A stretch of DNA of 12,000 bases from Burkholderiales bacterium (GTDB lineage Bacteria > Pseudomonadota > Gammaproteobacteria > Burkholderiales > Burkholderiaceae_F): contig JAHEDN010000033.1 in NCBI GenBank assembly GCA_024641225.1, positions 1 to 12,000 on the forward strand, in the 5' to 3' direction. Numbering within the stretch: position 1 is the stretch's first letter; every line of letters begins with the position of its first letter. The notes below the pieces were generated by a model, which searched no databases, was not told the DNA's origin, and saw only the letters and a list, made by a program, of their open reading frames with translations. A program made the translations under genes and the position numbers. Shown here piece by piece: positions 1 to 7,533 of this stretch.

Positions 1-870
1 ATCAACGAGGTCGATCTTGTTGAAGACCGCCCAACGCGGCTTTCGTGCGAGCGCTTGGTCGAACTTCCTGAGTTCCGTGATCAGCGACCGCGCCTGGCGA
101 ATCGGATCGACCCCGAAATCAGCCGACGCAGCATCGATCACATGCAGCAGCAGGCGGGTGCGGCCGAGGTGGCGCAGGAAACGGTGACCGAGCCCGGCAC
201 CCGCAGCCGCACCTTCGATCAATCCAGGAAGGTCCGCGATCACGAAACTCGCCTGCGAATCGACCTGCACGACACCAAGGTGGGGATGGACGGTCGTGAA
301 CGGGTAGTCAGCAACTCTTGGCCGTGCGTTGGAAACGGCAGCGATCAGCGTCGATTTGCCTGCGTTGGGCAAACCAAGCAGCCCGACATCCGCCAGCACT
401 TTCAGTTCGAGCCGCAGAAAGCGGTGCTCGCCAGGTTGACCCGGCGTCTTCTGTCGCGGCGCGCGATTCGTGCTCGATTTGAAGTGCAGATTGCCAAGAC
501 CGCCTGCTCCGCCCTTGGCGAGGAGCACGCGCTTGCCGCTTGTCGCCAGGTCGGCCAGTACCAATCCGGTTGACTCGTCAGTGACTACCGTGCCAACGGG
601 CATGCGCAGTTCGACATCCTGCCCCGAAGCACCGTAGCAGTCCGCGCCCCGGCCGTGCTCACCATTGCCAGCAGAAACCCGTCGCTGATAGCGGTACTCG
701 AGCAGCGTATTGATGTTGTGATCAGCCACTGCCCAGACATCACCACCGCGACCGCCATCGCCGCCGTCGGGGCCGCCCTTTGGAACAAATTTCTCACGCC
801 GAAAGGAAGCGCAGCCGTTACCACCTCGTCCGGCGTGTACTTCGATGCGCGCTTCATCAACGAACTTCAT
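1..870 (-). CDS. obgE: Obg family GTPase ObgE/CgtA, N-terminal 290 residues (runs off the left edge)
   Basis: Essential GTPase that binds the 50S ribosomal subunit and links late ribosome assembly to nutrient and stress state. The ATG at 868-870 opens a frame that reads without a stop to position 1, so the C-terminus is outside the window. Residues 1-158 form the glycine-rich Obg fold (MKFVDEARIEVHAGRGGNGC, then the KGGPDGGDGGRGGD stretch at 31-44). The G domain follows: G1 GLPNAGKST at 166-174, a G2 threonine in FTT at 191-193, G3 DLPG at 213-216 and G4 NKID at 284-287. Family members have roughly 340-400 residues, so some 50-110 are missing. The gene follows rplU-rpmA in the usual order, but an intrinsic terminator ends just before its start and no clear Shine-Dalgarno is visible. 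Identification is certain; how it is expressed is not. Confidence 0.98.
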   Translation of the reverse strand, partial: MKFVDEARIEVHAGRGGNGCASFRREKFVPKGGPDGGDGGRGGDVWAVADHNINTLLEYRYQRRVSAGNGEHGRGADCYGASGQDVELRMPVGTVVTDESTGLVLADLATSGKRVLLAKGGAGGLGNLHFKSSTNRAPRQKTPGQPGEHRFLRLELKVLADVGLLGLPNAGKSTLIAAVSNARPRVADYPFTTVHPHLGVVQVDSQASFVIADLPGLIEGAAAGAGLGHRFLRHLGRTRLLLHVIDAASADFGVDPIRQARSLITELRKFDQALARKPRWAVFNKIDLVD

Positions 871-880
871 GACTTGATGT

Positions 881-919
881 GAAAAAAGAAAAAGCCCTGC
901 CAGCAATTGACAGGGCTTT
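881..919 (-). terminator. Rho-independent terminator after rpmA, just upstream of obgE
   Basis: On the minus strand AAAGCCCTG (919-911) pairs with CAGGGCTTT (899-891) around an 11-nt loop. An extra U-G and C-G pair can close the top of the stem. The 3' arm runs directly into a T-rich tract, TTCTTTTTTC (890-881). This is a classic intrinsic terminator for the rplU-rpmA transcript. It works in one direction only, because the plus strand has no T-run after the hairpin. Its T-tract ends about 10 nt before the obgE start codon, so obgE must depend on read-through or on a promoter I cannot see. Confidence 0.88.
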
Positions 920-959
920 GTCGCAGGGACGGTCCGCCCCAGCGAGGCGCCGCGCAGGG

Positions 960-1220
960 CTATTTGTCGGTCAGCACGCTTACCGTGCGACGACTCTGAG
1001 CACCACGCGTCCCGAAATGCACTCGCCCGTCGACGAGCGCGAATAGCGTGTGGTCGCGCCCAATGCCCACGTTGTCGCCCGGATGAAACTGTGTGCCACG
1101 CTGGCGAACGACGATCGCGCCAGCGCTGATCGCCTCGCCGCCATAGACTTTGACGCCAAGCCGTTTTGCCTGCGAATCGCGGCCGTTGCGTGATGAGCCG
1201 CCTGCCTTCTTATGTGCCAT
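960..1220 (-). CDS. rpmA: 50S ribosomal protein L27
   Basis: L27 is a 50S protein whose N-terminal tail reaches the peptidyl-transferase centre and helps position tRNA. The frame gives 86 residues, the usual bacterial length. The start MAHKKAGGSSRNGRDS is the family signature, followed by KRLGVKVYGG, VRQRGTQFHPG and the VHF strand near residues 67-69. There is no N-terminal extension of the kind that needs protease removal in Firmicutes. The ATG at 1218-1220 is preceded by AAGGAA. The gene lies 29 bp downstream of rplU and is almost surely co-transcribed with it; a strong terminator follows 41 bp after its stop. Confidence 0.98.
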   Translation of the reverse strand: MAHKKAGGSSRNGRDSQAKRLGVKVYGGEAISAGAIVVRQRGTQFHPGDNVGIGRDHTLFALVDGRVHFGTRGAQSRRTVSVLTDK

Positions 1221-1249
1221 TTCCTTGACCTCGTATCCGATGCGCGCCT

Positions 1250-1558
1250 TCAGGCAATCGAGCTTATGCGGATTTCAGTGAAATTCTGCCGGTGGCCTGC
1301 GTGCTTCTGAAAATGCTTGCGCCGGCGCATCTTGAAAATCGTTAGCTTTGCGTGACGGCCGTGACCGAGCACAGTCGCCTTGACGATCGCACCCCGCACA
1401 TGCGGTGTGCCGATGCGAACCTCGCTACCGTCGCCAACGGCCAAAACTTCATCAAAAGATACTTCCGTGCCAGGAACTGCATCGATAGTCTCGATTTTGA
1501 CCGCCTGACCAGTCGAAACCCGGTATTGCTTGCCGCCTGTTTTGATCACTGCGTACAT
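1250..1558 (-). CDS. rplU: 50S ribosomal protein L21
   Basis: L21 is a 23S rRNA-binding protein of the large subunit. The 102 residues match the family length. It opens with MYAVIKTGGKQYRVSTGQ and carries the VEF-like central strands and the conserved basic segment KLTIFKMRRRKHFQKHAGHR at about 71-90, which precedes the QNFTEIRI end. I chose the ATG at 1556-1558 because the similarity to L21 begins there and GAGGA stands 8 nt upstream. The same frame stays open upstream to 1816, but that extension does not resemble L21 and would overlap the promoter. It is the first gene of the rplU-rpmA transcription unit. Confidence 0.98.
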   Translation of the reverse strand: MYAVIKTGGKQYRVSTGQAVKIETIDAVPGTEVSFDEVLAVGDGSEVRIGTPHVRGAIVKATVLGHGRHAKLTIFKMRRRKHFQKHAGHRQNFTEIRISSIA

Positions 1559-1657
1559 GTTCTTTGTCCTCGCCGTCGCAACCAGAAAGGCGCGCGGTCT
1601 TAGGAAGTGTCGACATCGCTTCGAGCAGCCACCGCCGAAGAATTTTGATAGCCGGGT

Positions 1658-1687
1658 ATTTTGCGCCCTCTGCCAGGCAGCTGTCAA
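1658..1687 (-). promoter_or_regulatory. Probable sigma-70 promoter of rplU-rpmA
   Basis: On the minus strand a perfect -35 TTGACA (1687-1682) is followed by an 18-bp spacer and a -10 CAAAAT (1663-1658, four of six consensus bases). Transcription would start near 1651, giving an rplU leader of roughly 90 nt. The leader contains one short inverted repeat (CTTCG/CGAAG, plus-strand 1619-1623 and 1636-1640); I recognise no known ribosomal-protein leader motif. Called from sequence and from its position before a strongly expressed operon. Confidence 0.6.
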
Positions 1688-1777
1688 ACTTGGCCTGTCT
1701 TTATCCGCAGCCCGCGCAGCCGTGGCACCATTCGCCGCGCCGGTGAAGCCGACACCGCCTGACCATTTGCGCCCGCC

Positions 1778-1783
1778 TATAAT
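1778..1783 (+). promoter_or_regulatory. Candidate -10 element for ispB
   Basis: A perfect TATAAT stands 33 bp before the ispB TTG start. No TTGACA-like hexamer is found 16-18 bp upstream (the 17-bp position reads CCGCCT) and there is no extended -10 TG. The promoter may therefore be weak or activator-dependent. It is divergent from the rplU promoter in the same 258-bp intergenic region. Confidence 0.4.
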
Positions 1784-1816
1784 TTTGACGTTTTTCGTTA
1801 ACGAGCGCCTCTCCAT

Positions 1817-2818
1817 TTGACTGCCCTGCCGACAGAAACCAAGGCCCCATTGCGCTCCTTGACTGAGATCCTCGCTCCGGTCGCGGAGGATCTGCGTTCA
1901 GTCGACGGCGAAATCCGAGCACGCCTGTCGTCTGACGTCCCGCTAATCGGCACGGTTGCCGACTACATCATCGCGGCGGGCGGAAAGCGTCTTCGCCCGG
2001 CAGTACTGCTGCTCATCGCCCGTGCCCTCGGTTACCGCGGCAGCGCCCATGTACTTCTGGCCACTGTAGTCGAGTTCATTCACACGGCAACGCTGTTGCA
2101 CGACGACGTGGTCGATGAATCTGAACTTCGCCGCGGCCGGGCAACTTCGAACGCTCGGTTTGGTAATGCAGCGAGCGTACTGGTCGGCGATTTCCTTTAC
2201 TCGCGCTCTTTCCAGATGATGGTCGAGGCGGGCGAGATGCGCGTAATGCAGATCCTTGCTGACGCAACGAATCGCATCGCGGAAGGAGAGGTTCTTCAGC
2301 TGATGGCCGTGCACGACCCGTCGGTCAACGAGCACCGGTACCTGGAAGTCGTGGGACGAAAGACCGCCGCGCTTTTTGAGGCCGCGGCGCGCATTGCCGC
2401 CGTAATTGCGCGCACGAGTCCGGAACTGGAGGAGGCTTCTTCGCACTACGGCGCAGGACTCGGCACGGCGTTTCAGATGATCGACGACGTCCTCGACTAT
2501 TCGGGCCACGCCGAGGACATAGGAAAGCGGCTTGGCGACGACCTTCGGGAGGGGAAGGTGACCCTGCCCCTGATCCATGCGATGCATTGCGCGGACGCTG
2601 ACCAGCGCCGGCGGATAGAGCGGGCCATTCGCGAAGGCGGCGGGGATTTCTCCGAAATAGCGCGAATAGTGCAAGACAATGGATCGATCGCGTACGTGCG
2701 CAGGCGAGCCCGCGACGAGTCTGCTCGCGCCGCTGCCGCTGCCGAGCAGCTTCCGCCGTCGGCTTTCAGGGATTCTTTGCTAGACTTGAGCGCTTTTGGC
2801 ATGCACCGCGACCGCTGA
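1817..2818 (+). CDS. ispB: Octaprenyl-diphosphate synthase (long-chain trans-prenyltransferase)
   Basis: Condenses farnesyl diphosphate with several isopentenyl diphosphates to make the polyprenyl side chain of ubiquinone. The 333 residues fit the family (about 320-330). Visible motifs are GGKRLRP at 55-61, the first aspartate-rich motif DDVVD at 96-100, GDFLYSRSF at 124-132, and the second aspartate-rich motif DDVLD at 223-227, followed by KRLGDDLREGKVTLPLIH. The fifth residue before the first motif is alanine (A91), the small residue seen in long-chain synthases such as E. coli IspB. Exact chain length cannot be read from sequence. A TTG start at 1817 is the only reasonable choice: an in-frame TAA lies at 1799-1801 and no ATG or GTG intervenes. 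The Shine-Dalgarno is weak. It is divergent from rplU, as in many proteobacteria, and followed by tRNA-Pro. Confidence 0.95.
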   Translation: MTALPTETKAPLRSLTEILAPVAEDLRSVDGEIRARLSSDVPLIGTVADYIIAAGGKRLRPAVLLLIARALGYRGSAHVLLATVVEFIHTATLLHDDVVDESELRRGRATSNARFGNAASVLVGDFLYSRSFQMMVEAGEMRVMQILADATNRIAEGEVLQLMAVHDPSVNEHRYLEVVGRKTAALFEAAARIAAVIARTSPELEEASSHYGAGLGTAFQMIDDVLDYSGHAEDIGKRLGDDLREGKVTLPLIHAMHCADADQRRRIERAIREGGGDFSEIARIVQDNGSIAYVRRRARDESARAAAAAEQLPPSAFRDSLLDLSAFGMHRDR

Positions 2819-2872
2819 ACTGGTCGCACCGCAAGCGCACCGCTACGGCATTGAACTGTGCCTCGGCGGGAT

Positions 2873-2949
<77 letters not shown>

Positions 2950-2996
2950 CTTCTGGCCTTGCCCTTGTAGGCTTCGACGTTCGCAGGAGCCTTCAA

Positions 2997-4295
2997 GTGG
3001 ACAGTTTCCCTTTCTGGGCGCAGATTCTCGCGCTCATCATCCTTCTGCTCTTTTCGGCCTTCTTCTCGATCGCCGAGACCGCCATGATGGCGCTGAGCCG
3101 ACTGCGGCTGCGCCACCTGGTGCGCGAGGGTAGCCGCGCCGCCCGCCTGGCCGAAGCCTTGCTGGGCCGCACCGACCGTCTCCTCGGCGTGATCCTGCTC
3201 GGAAACAACCTTGTTAACAACGTTCTGGCCACGCTGGTCACCGCGCTTGCCATCTACTATTTTGGCCAGAGCGAATGGGTACTCGCAGTCGCCGCCGGCT
3301 CACTCACGTTCGCCATCCTCGTATTCGCGGAGATCACGCCGAAAGTCATCGGCGCAACGTACCCAGAGCGGATTGCCCTGCCGGCGAGCTTCGTGCTGGC
3401 AGCGCTTCTTAAGCTGGCGACGCCCTTCGTCTGGTTCGTCAACCTGTTCGTCAGCGCCGTGCTCTGGGCCCTGCGTATCCCGCGCAGAGACAGCGCCGAT
3501 GCCACGCAACTCACTCCGCAGGAACTCCGCACGATCGTCCTGGAAGGCGGCAATTTCATTCCGTCAAAGCACCGCAGCATTCTGCTGAACCTGTTTGACC
3601 TCGAGCAACTGACGGTAGACGACGTCATGACGCCGCGTGCCAGGGTCGAAGCGCTGGATATTTCGCAGCCACCGGAGGCGATTGGACGGCAGTTAATGAC
3701 CTGCTACCACAACAAACTGCCGGTGTTCGATGGCGACATCGCACGCATGCTCGGCGTTCTGCACGTGCGCAAGCTGCTGCCATTGCTTGGACAGCAGGCG
3801 TTGACGAGCGAACAGGTCCGCGAACGAGTCGTGCCCCCTTACTACATTCCCACAGGCACGCCGCTGCTGCAGCAATTGCAGATGTTCCAGGACAACCGCC
3901 AGCGTGTCGGCATGGTGGTGGACGAGTACGGCGACGTTCGAGGGCTTGTGACACTGGAAGACATAATCGAGGAAATCGTCGGCGAATTCACCACGCAGGC
4001 ACCGGGATTGGGCACGGCCGCACTGCAGTGGGCAGAAGACGGTCAGGTTGTCGTTGACGGCAGCGTGTCGCTGCGCAAACTCAATCGCCGCCTGCGAGTG
4101 GCATTTCCGAGCCATGGACCGCGCACACTCAACGGACTCCTTCTTGAACGCCTGCAGGAGATCCCCGAAGGGGCATGCTGCGTTCGGTTCGACGACTGTG
4201 TAGTGGAAATCATGCAGACCGACGAGCAGGCGGTTCGCAGTGCACGCCTGATTCGCGCCAACAGCGATGCGGATGGTTTACGAGGGAAGGATTAG
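2997..4295 (+). CDS. corB: CNNM/CBS/CorC-domain membrane protein, CorB (YfjD)-like; probable Mg2+/Co2+ efflux or homeostasis
   Basis: The 432 residues match E. coli CorB/YfjD closely in length and domain order. Residues 1-160 form the DUF21/CNNM membrane domain, with hydrophobic segments near 8-24, 62-88, 95-115 and 130-160 and the conserved FFSIAETAMMALSR and LLGNNLVN stretches. A CBS pair spans about 205-330 (VDDVMTPRARVEALDI; VVDEYGDVRGLVTLEDIIEE). A CorC_HlyC domain fills about 345-420. Relatives are linked to Mg2+/Co2+ export or Mg2+ homeostasis; the older name hemolysin is not supported. The GTG at 2997 is preceded by AGGAG with a 7-nt spacer. It lies just after tRNA-Pro and 177 bp before pilB. 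The symbol rests on similarity to YfjD; the transported ion is inferred. Confidence 0.9.
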   Translation: MDSFPFWAQILALIILLLFSAFFSIAETAMMALSRLRLRHLVREGSRAARLAEALLGRTDRLLGVILLGNNLVNNVLATLVTALAIYYFGQSEWVLAVAAGSLTFAILVFAEITPKVIGATYPERIALPASFVLAALLKLATPFVWFVNLFVSAVLWALRIPRRDSADATQLTPQELRTIVLEGGNFIPSKHRSILLNLFDLEQLTVDDVMTPRARVEALDISQPPEAIGRQLMTCYHNKLPVFDGDIARMLGVLHVRKLLPLLGQQALTSEQVRERVVPPYYIPTGTPLLQQLQMFQDNRQRVGMVVDEYGDVRGLVTLEDIIEEIVGEFTTQAPGLGTAALQWAEDGQVVVDGSVSLRKLNRRLRVAFPSHGPRTLNGLLLERLQEIPEGACCVRFDDCVVEIMQTDEQAVRSARLIRANSDADGLRGKD

Positions 4296-4329
4296 TCCGT
4301 TTCAAGTGTCACGATTGCACCGGCGCCGC

Positions 4330-4358
4330 TTTACAAAGCCGTGAGGGATGGGCACTAT
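4330..4358 (+). promoter_or_regulatory. Weak candidate promoter for pilB in the corB-pilB gap
   Basis: The 177-bp gap between corB and pilB contains TTTACA (4330-4335, five of six -35 bases), 17 bp, then CACTAT (4353-4358, three of six -10 bases). It is the best sigma-70 match I found here. I saw no convincing sigma-54 -24/-12 element and no intrinsic terminator in the gap, so pilB may also be read from upstream. Confidence 0.25.
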
Positions 4359-4472
4359 TTTCCCGCTTCGTGGGCCCTTACTAGCGCCGGGATGAAGATT
4401 CCTTGTCGGGATCGCAGTTGGTGGCCGCGAGGCACTTGAACATGAGCGGTTGAGCAACCCTGCGGGTCGAAC

Positions 4473-6215
4473 GTGTCTGCTGTCAGTCAAAACCCTGTTG
4501 TAGCCGCCAGTTCGCTTACCGGGCTGGCGCGTGCACTGGTGCAGCAAGGAAAGTTGCGTCCTGACCGCGCCGAATCCCTGGCGCGCAGGGCGGCGCAGTC
4601 GAACACGCTGTTCATCGACGAACTGGTCGGTGCGGCCGAGGCGACTGGCCTGAAGGCCGGCGAGATCGCGCGTTTCGCGGCCGAGACCTTCGGCCATCCG
4701 CTCCTGGACCTCACTGCGATCGACGCAGACCAGTTGCCCAGCGACGTCATCGACAAGAAACTGGTGGGCGCCCTCCGTGTAGTCGGCATTCGCAAGCGAG
4801 GCAACCGCCTAGCAGTCGCAGTATCCGATCCGACCAACGTTCAAGCGCTGGATCAAGTCAAGTTTCAGACGCAGTTGGCACTGGAAATCGTCGTTGTCGA
4901 GCATGACAAGCTTCTCAAGCTGATCGAGTCCTCGGTCCAGACCGCTGGCAAAGCCCTTGAGAAGTTTGTTGGCGACGAGATTGACTTCGGCGAACTGCTC
5001 ACGGAAGTCCCGGACAGCGCCGCGCAGGACGATTCGGCCATCGACATTGACGATGCGCCGGTCGTACGGTTCCTGCAGAAACTGCTGCTTGACGCGATCG
5101 GTGACGGCGCTTCGGATATTCACTTTGAGCCGTACGAGAAGTTCTATCGCGTCCGCTTCAGAGTCGATGGCATCTTGCGCGAGGTCACACAGCCCCCGCT
5201 CGCAATCAAGGAGCGCCTCGTTACGCGTATCAAGGTGCTTTCTAGGCTCGACATCGCCGAGAAGCGCGTGCCGCAGGACGGCCGCATGAAATTGGCGCTC
5301 AGCGCGCAACGCGCCATCGACTTCCGTGTCAGTACCTTGCCGACACTGTTCGGTGAAAAGGTGGTGATGCGGATTCTCGATCCCAGCCAGGCCAAGATGG
5401 GCATCGACGCTCTTGGATATGAGCCCGAGCAGAAGGCGGTTCTCACCGACGCGATCCAGCGCCCATACGGCATGGTGCTGGTCACGGGTCCCACAGGAAG
5501 CGGCAAGACGGTGTCTCTGTACACGTGTCTGAACATCCTGAATCAGCCGGGCGTCAACATCTCGACCGCTGAAGATCCAGCGGAGATTCAGATCGCCGGC
5601 ATCAACCAGGTCAACGTCAACGATAAGGCCGGCCTGACCTTCGCAAACGCAATGCGCTCGTTCCTTCGGCAGGATCCCGACATCATCATGGTCGGCGAGA
5701 TTCGCGACCTGGAAACTGCCGACATCGCGGTCAAGGCGGCGCAGACTGGCCACATGGTCATGTCGACGCTGCACACCAACAATGCGCCGTCGACACTGAC
5801 CCGCCTGGCCAACATGGGCGTGCCACCATTCAATATCGCCTCGTCCGTGATTCTGATCACGGCGCAGCGGCTTGCGCGCCGGCTATGCACCTGCAAGGAG
5901 CCAACCGACTTCGGCGAGGACGCGCTGCTCGCCGCGGGGTTTGCGCGCAGCGCCCTCGACGGATCCTGGGCTCCATACAAGGCGGTCGGCTGCGACCGCT
6001 GCAAAGGTTCGGGCTACAAGGGACGCGTTGGCATCTACGAGGTGATGCCTGTCACCGAAGCCATTCAGAACATCATCCTCAAGGGCGGGAGTTCGATCGA
6101 GATCGCACAGCAGGCGCAGCGCGAGGGCGTGAAGAACCTGCGGCAGTCGGGGCTGCTCAAAGTAAGGCAAGGCATGACCTCGCTCGAAGAGGTGCTTGGT
6201 TGTACCAATGAGTAA
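4473..6215 (+). CDS. pilB: Type IV pilus assembly ATPase PilB
   Basis: Hexameric cytoplasmic ATPase that drives pilus extension by turning the PilC platform. The 580 residues are near the usual length (about 560-580). An N-terminal GspE/MshE-like domain spans about 15-155. The catalytic GspE core follows, with Walker A GPTGSGKT at 339-346, the Asp box around AEDPAE at 366-371, Walker B with DIIMVGEIRDLETA at 403-416, and the His box TGHMVMSTLHTN at 425-436. Four cysteines (C472, C474, C507, C510) form the C-terminal zinc-binding module typical of PilB/GspE and absent from retraction ATPases. The GTG at 4473 is the only start available, since the frame is closed by TGA at 4443-4445. Its Shine-Dalgarno is poor. 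It is followed 27 bp later by pilC. The Asp box has Ala where Val is common; this is minor. Confidence 0.96.
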   Translation: MSAVSQNPVVAASSLTGLARALVQQGKLRPDRAESLARRAAQSNTLFIDELVGAAEATGLKAGEIARFAAETFGHPLLDLTAIDADQLPSDVIDKKLVGALRVVGIRKRGNRLAVAVSDPTNVQALDQVKFQTQLALEIVVVEHDKLLKLIESSVQTAGKALEKFVGDEIDFGELLTEVPDSAAQDDSAIDIDDAPVVRFLQKLLLDAIGDGASDIHFEPYEKFYRVRFRVDGILREVTQPPLAIKERLVTRIKVLSRLDIAEKRVPQDGRMKLALSAQRAIDFRVSTLPTLFGEKVVMRILDPSQAKMGIDALGYEPEQKAVLTDAIQRPYGMVLVTGPTGSGKTVSLYTCLNILNQPGVNISTAEDPAEIQIAGINQVNVNDKAGLTFANAMRSFLRQDPDIIMVGEIRDLETADIAVKAAQTGHMVMSTLHTNNAPSTLTRLANMGVPPFNIASSVILITAQRLARRLCTCKEPTDFGEDALLAAGFARSALDGSWAPYKAVGCDRCKGSGYKGRVGIYEVMPVTEAIQNIILKGGSSIEIAQQAQREGVKNLRQSGLLKVRQGMTSLEEVLGCTNE

Positions 6216-6242
6216 ACCTCCAAAGTACAGGGCGAACGGTTC

Positions 6243-7475
6243 ATGGCAACAGGCGCAGTAGCCAAGCCCCGGGCGGCAGCAGTACAGGAAGCGCTGTTTG
6301 TCTGGGAGGGCAGGGACAAGACCGGCAAGATCGTGCGTGGCGAGATGCGCGCGGGCGGCGAATCGGCCGTGGCGGCAGCGCTTCGGCGCCGCGGCATTTC
6401 GAAGCCAAAGATCAAGAAGCAGGTCTTCTCCCGCGGCAAGAAGATCACGGAAAAGGATTTGACGCTGTTCACTCGCCAGCTGTCGACGATGCTGCGTGCC
6501 GGTGTGCCGCTCATGCAGAGCTTCGAAATCATCGCCCGTGGTCATTCCAACCCTTCGATGGGGCGCCTGCTGAGCGAGATTCGCGCCGACGTCGAAACCG
6601 GCACCAGTCTGAGCCAGGCCTTTCGCCAGTATCCGGTCTACTTCGACCCGCTGTTCTGCAATCTGGTTGCCGCAGGCGAGCAGGCGGGCATTCTTGAAAC
6701 CCTTCTCGACCGGCTCGCCACGTACAAGGAGAAGACGCTTGCGCTCAAGGGCAAGATCAAGAAGGCGCTCTTCTACCCCGTGATGGTCATCCTGGTCGCT
6801 GTGCTGATCACCGCGATCATCATGTACTTCGTCATTCCTTCCTTCAAGCAGGTCTTCACGAGCTTCGGCGCGGACCTGCCGTACCCGACACTTGTCGTCA
6901 TCGCAATGTCCGACTTCGTCGTCGGGAACTGGTACTGGATGCTGTTTGGATCGCTCGGCGCCCTGTATTTTGCGTACCAAGCCTGGCGTCGGTCGCCGTC
7001 GTTCCAGCGTCTGGTCGACCGCTACCTGCTGAAGATCCCGGTGGTCGGAGAAATGCTGCAGAAGGCGGCGGTCGCACGATGGGCGCGCACGCTGTCGACA
7101 ACCTTTGCCGCCGGTGTCCCGCTCGTCGAAGCGCTCGACTCGGTCGGCCCGGCGTCCGGCAACGCTGTGTACAAGGACGCCACCAAGCAGGTCCAGTCGG
7201 AAGTCAATGTCGGCACCAGCCTTGCGCAGTCGATGCAGGGCACCGGCGTCTTCCCCACTATGGCAGTGCAGATGACCGGCATCGGCGAGGAATCCGGCGC
7301 ACTCGATTCGATGCTATCGAAAGTTGCTGATTACTATGAACGCGAAGTCGACGAAACCGTCGACGCGCTGGCCAGCCTGATCGAACCGGTCATCATGGTC
7401 GTGCTGGGCGTGATAATCGGCGGCATTGTGGTGGCCATTTACCTGCCGATCTTCAAGCTCGGACAGGTTGTCTGA
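6243..7475 (+). CDS. pilC: Type IV pilus inner-membrane platform protein PilC
   Basis: Polytopic inner-membrane protein that binds PilB and lifts pilins into the growing pilus. The 410 residues match PilC/GspF. Two T2SSF repeats are seen: about 74-197 (opening LTLFTRQLSTMLRAGVPL, with GEQAGILETLL) and about 276-400 (opening AVARWARTLSTTFAAGVPL, with GEESGALDSML). Membrane segments lie near 178-198, 228-247 and 380-402. The soluble N-terminus with VWEGRDKTGKIVRGEM at about 20-35 is typical of PilC. The ATG at 6243 has an AGGG 10 nt upstream. The gene lies between pilB and pilD, 58 bp before pilD, and is probably in one operon with them. Confidence 0.96.
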   Translation: MATGAVAKPRAAAVQEALFVWEGRDKTGKIVRGEMRAGGESAVAAALRRRGISKPKIKKQVFSRGKKITEKDLTLFTRQLSTMLRAGVPLMQSFEIIARGHSNPSMGRLLSEIRADVETGTSLSQAFRQYPVYFDPLFCNLVAAGEQAGILETLLDRLATYKEKTLALKGKIKKALFYPVMVILVAVLITAIIMYFVIPSFKQVFTSFGADLPYPTLVVIAMSDFVVGNWYWMLFGSLGALYFAYQAWRRSPSFQRLVDRYLLKIPVVGEMLQKAAVARWARTLSTTFAAGVPLVEALDSVGPASGNAVYKDATKQVQSEVNVGTSLAQSMQGTGVFPTMAVQMTGIGEESGALDSMLSKVADYYEREVDETVDALASLIEPVIMVVLGVIIGGIVVAIYLPIFKLGQVV

Positions 7476-7533
7476 TCGGGCGATCCTTGCCGGGCAGCGC
7501 TGACCGCGCCCCGTCGCTAGCGGAAGAAAAGGC

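Noticed and set aside
55..573. Plus-strand open frame of 172 codons
   Set aside because: Antisense to obgE, whose GTPase motifs G1-G4 read cleanly on the minus strand.
1559..1816. In-frame N-terminal extension of rplU giving a 188-residue protein
   Set aside because: L21 similarity begins at the ATG at 1558, which has a good ribosome site. The extension resembles no L21 and covers the rplU promoter.
4442..4453. ATG just upstream of pilB as an alternative start or regulatory micro-ORF
   Set aside because: It reads only three codons before TGA, is out of frame with pilB, and nothing indicates that it is translated.
4296..4472. Sigma-54 promoter before pilB
   Set aside because: GGCAC-like pieces occur, but none has a GC 10-11 bp downstream with the TTGC block, so the -24/-12 spacing fails.
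4809..5774. Long minus-strand open frame (321 codons) inside pilB
   Set aside because: It is fully antisense to a clear pilB with intact motifs; such frames are common in GC-rich coding DNA and its translation matches nothing known.
5883..6980. Minus-strand open frame of 365 codons across pilB and pilC
   Set aside because: Antisense to two well-supported genes, and the translation is low-complexity charged sequence without domains.
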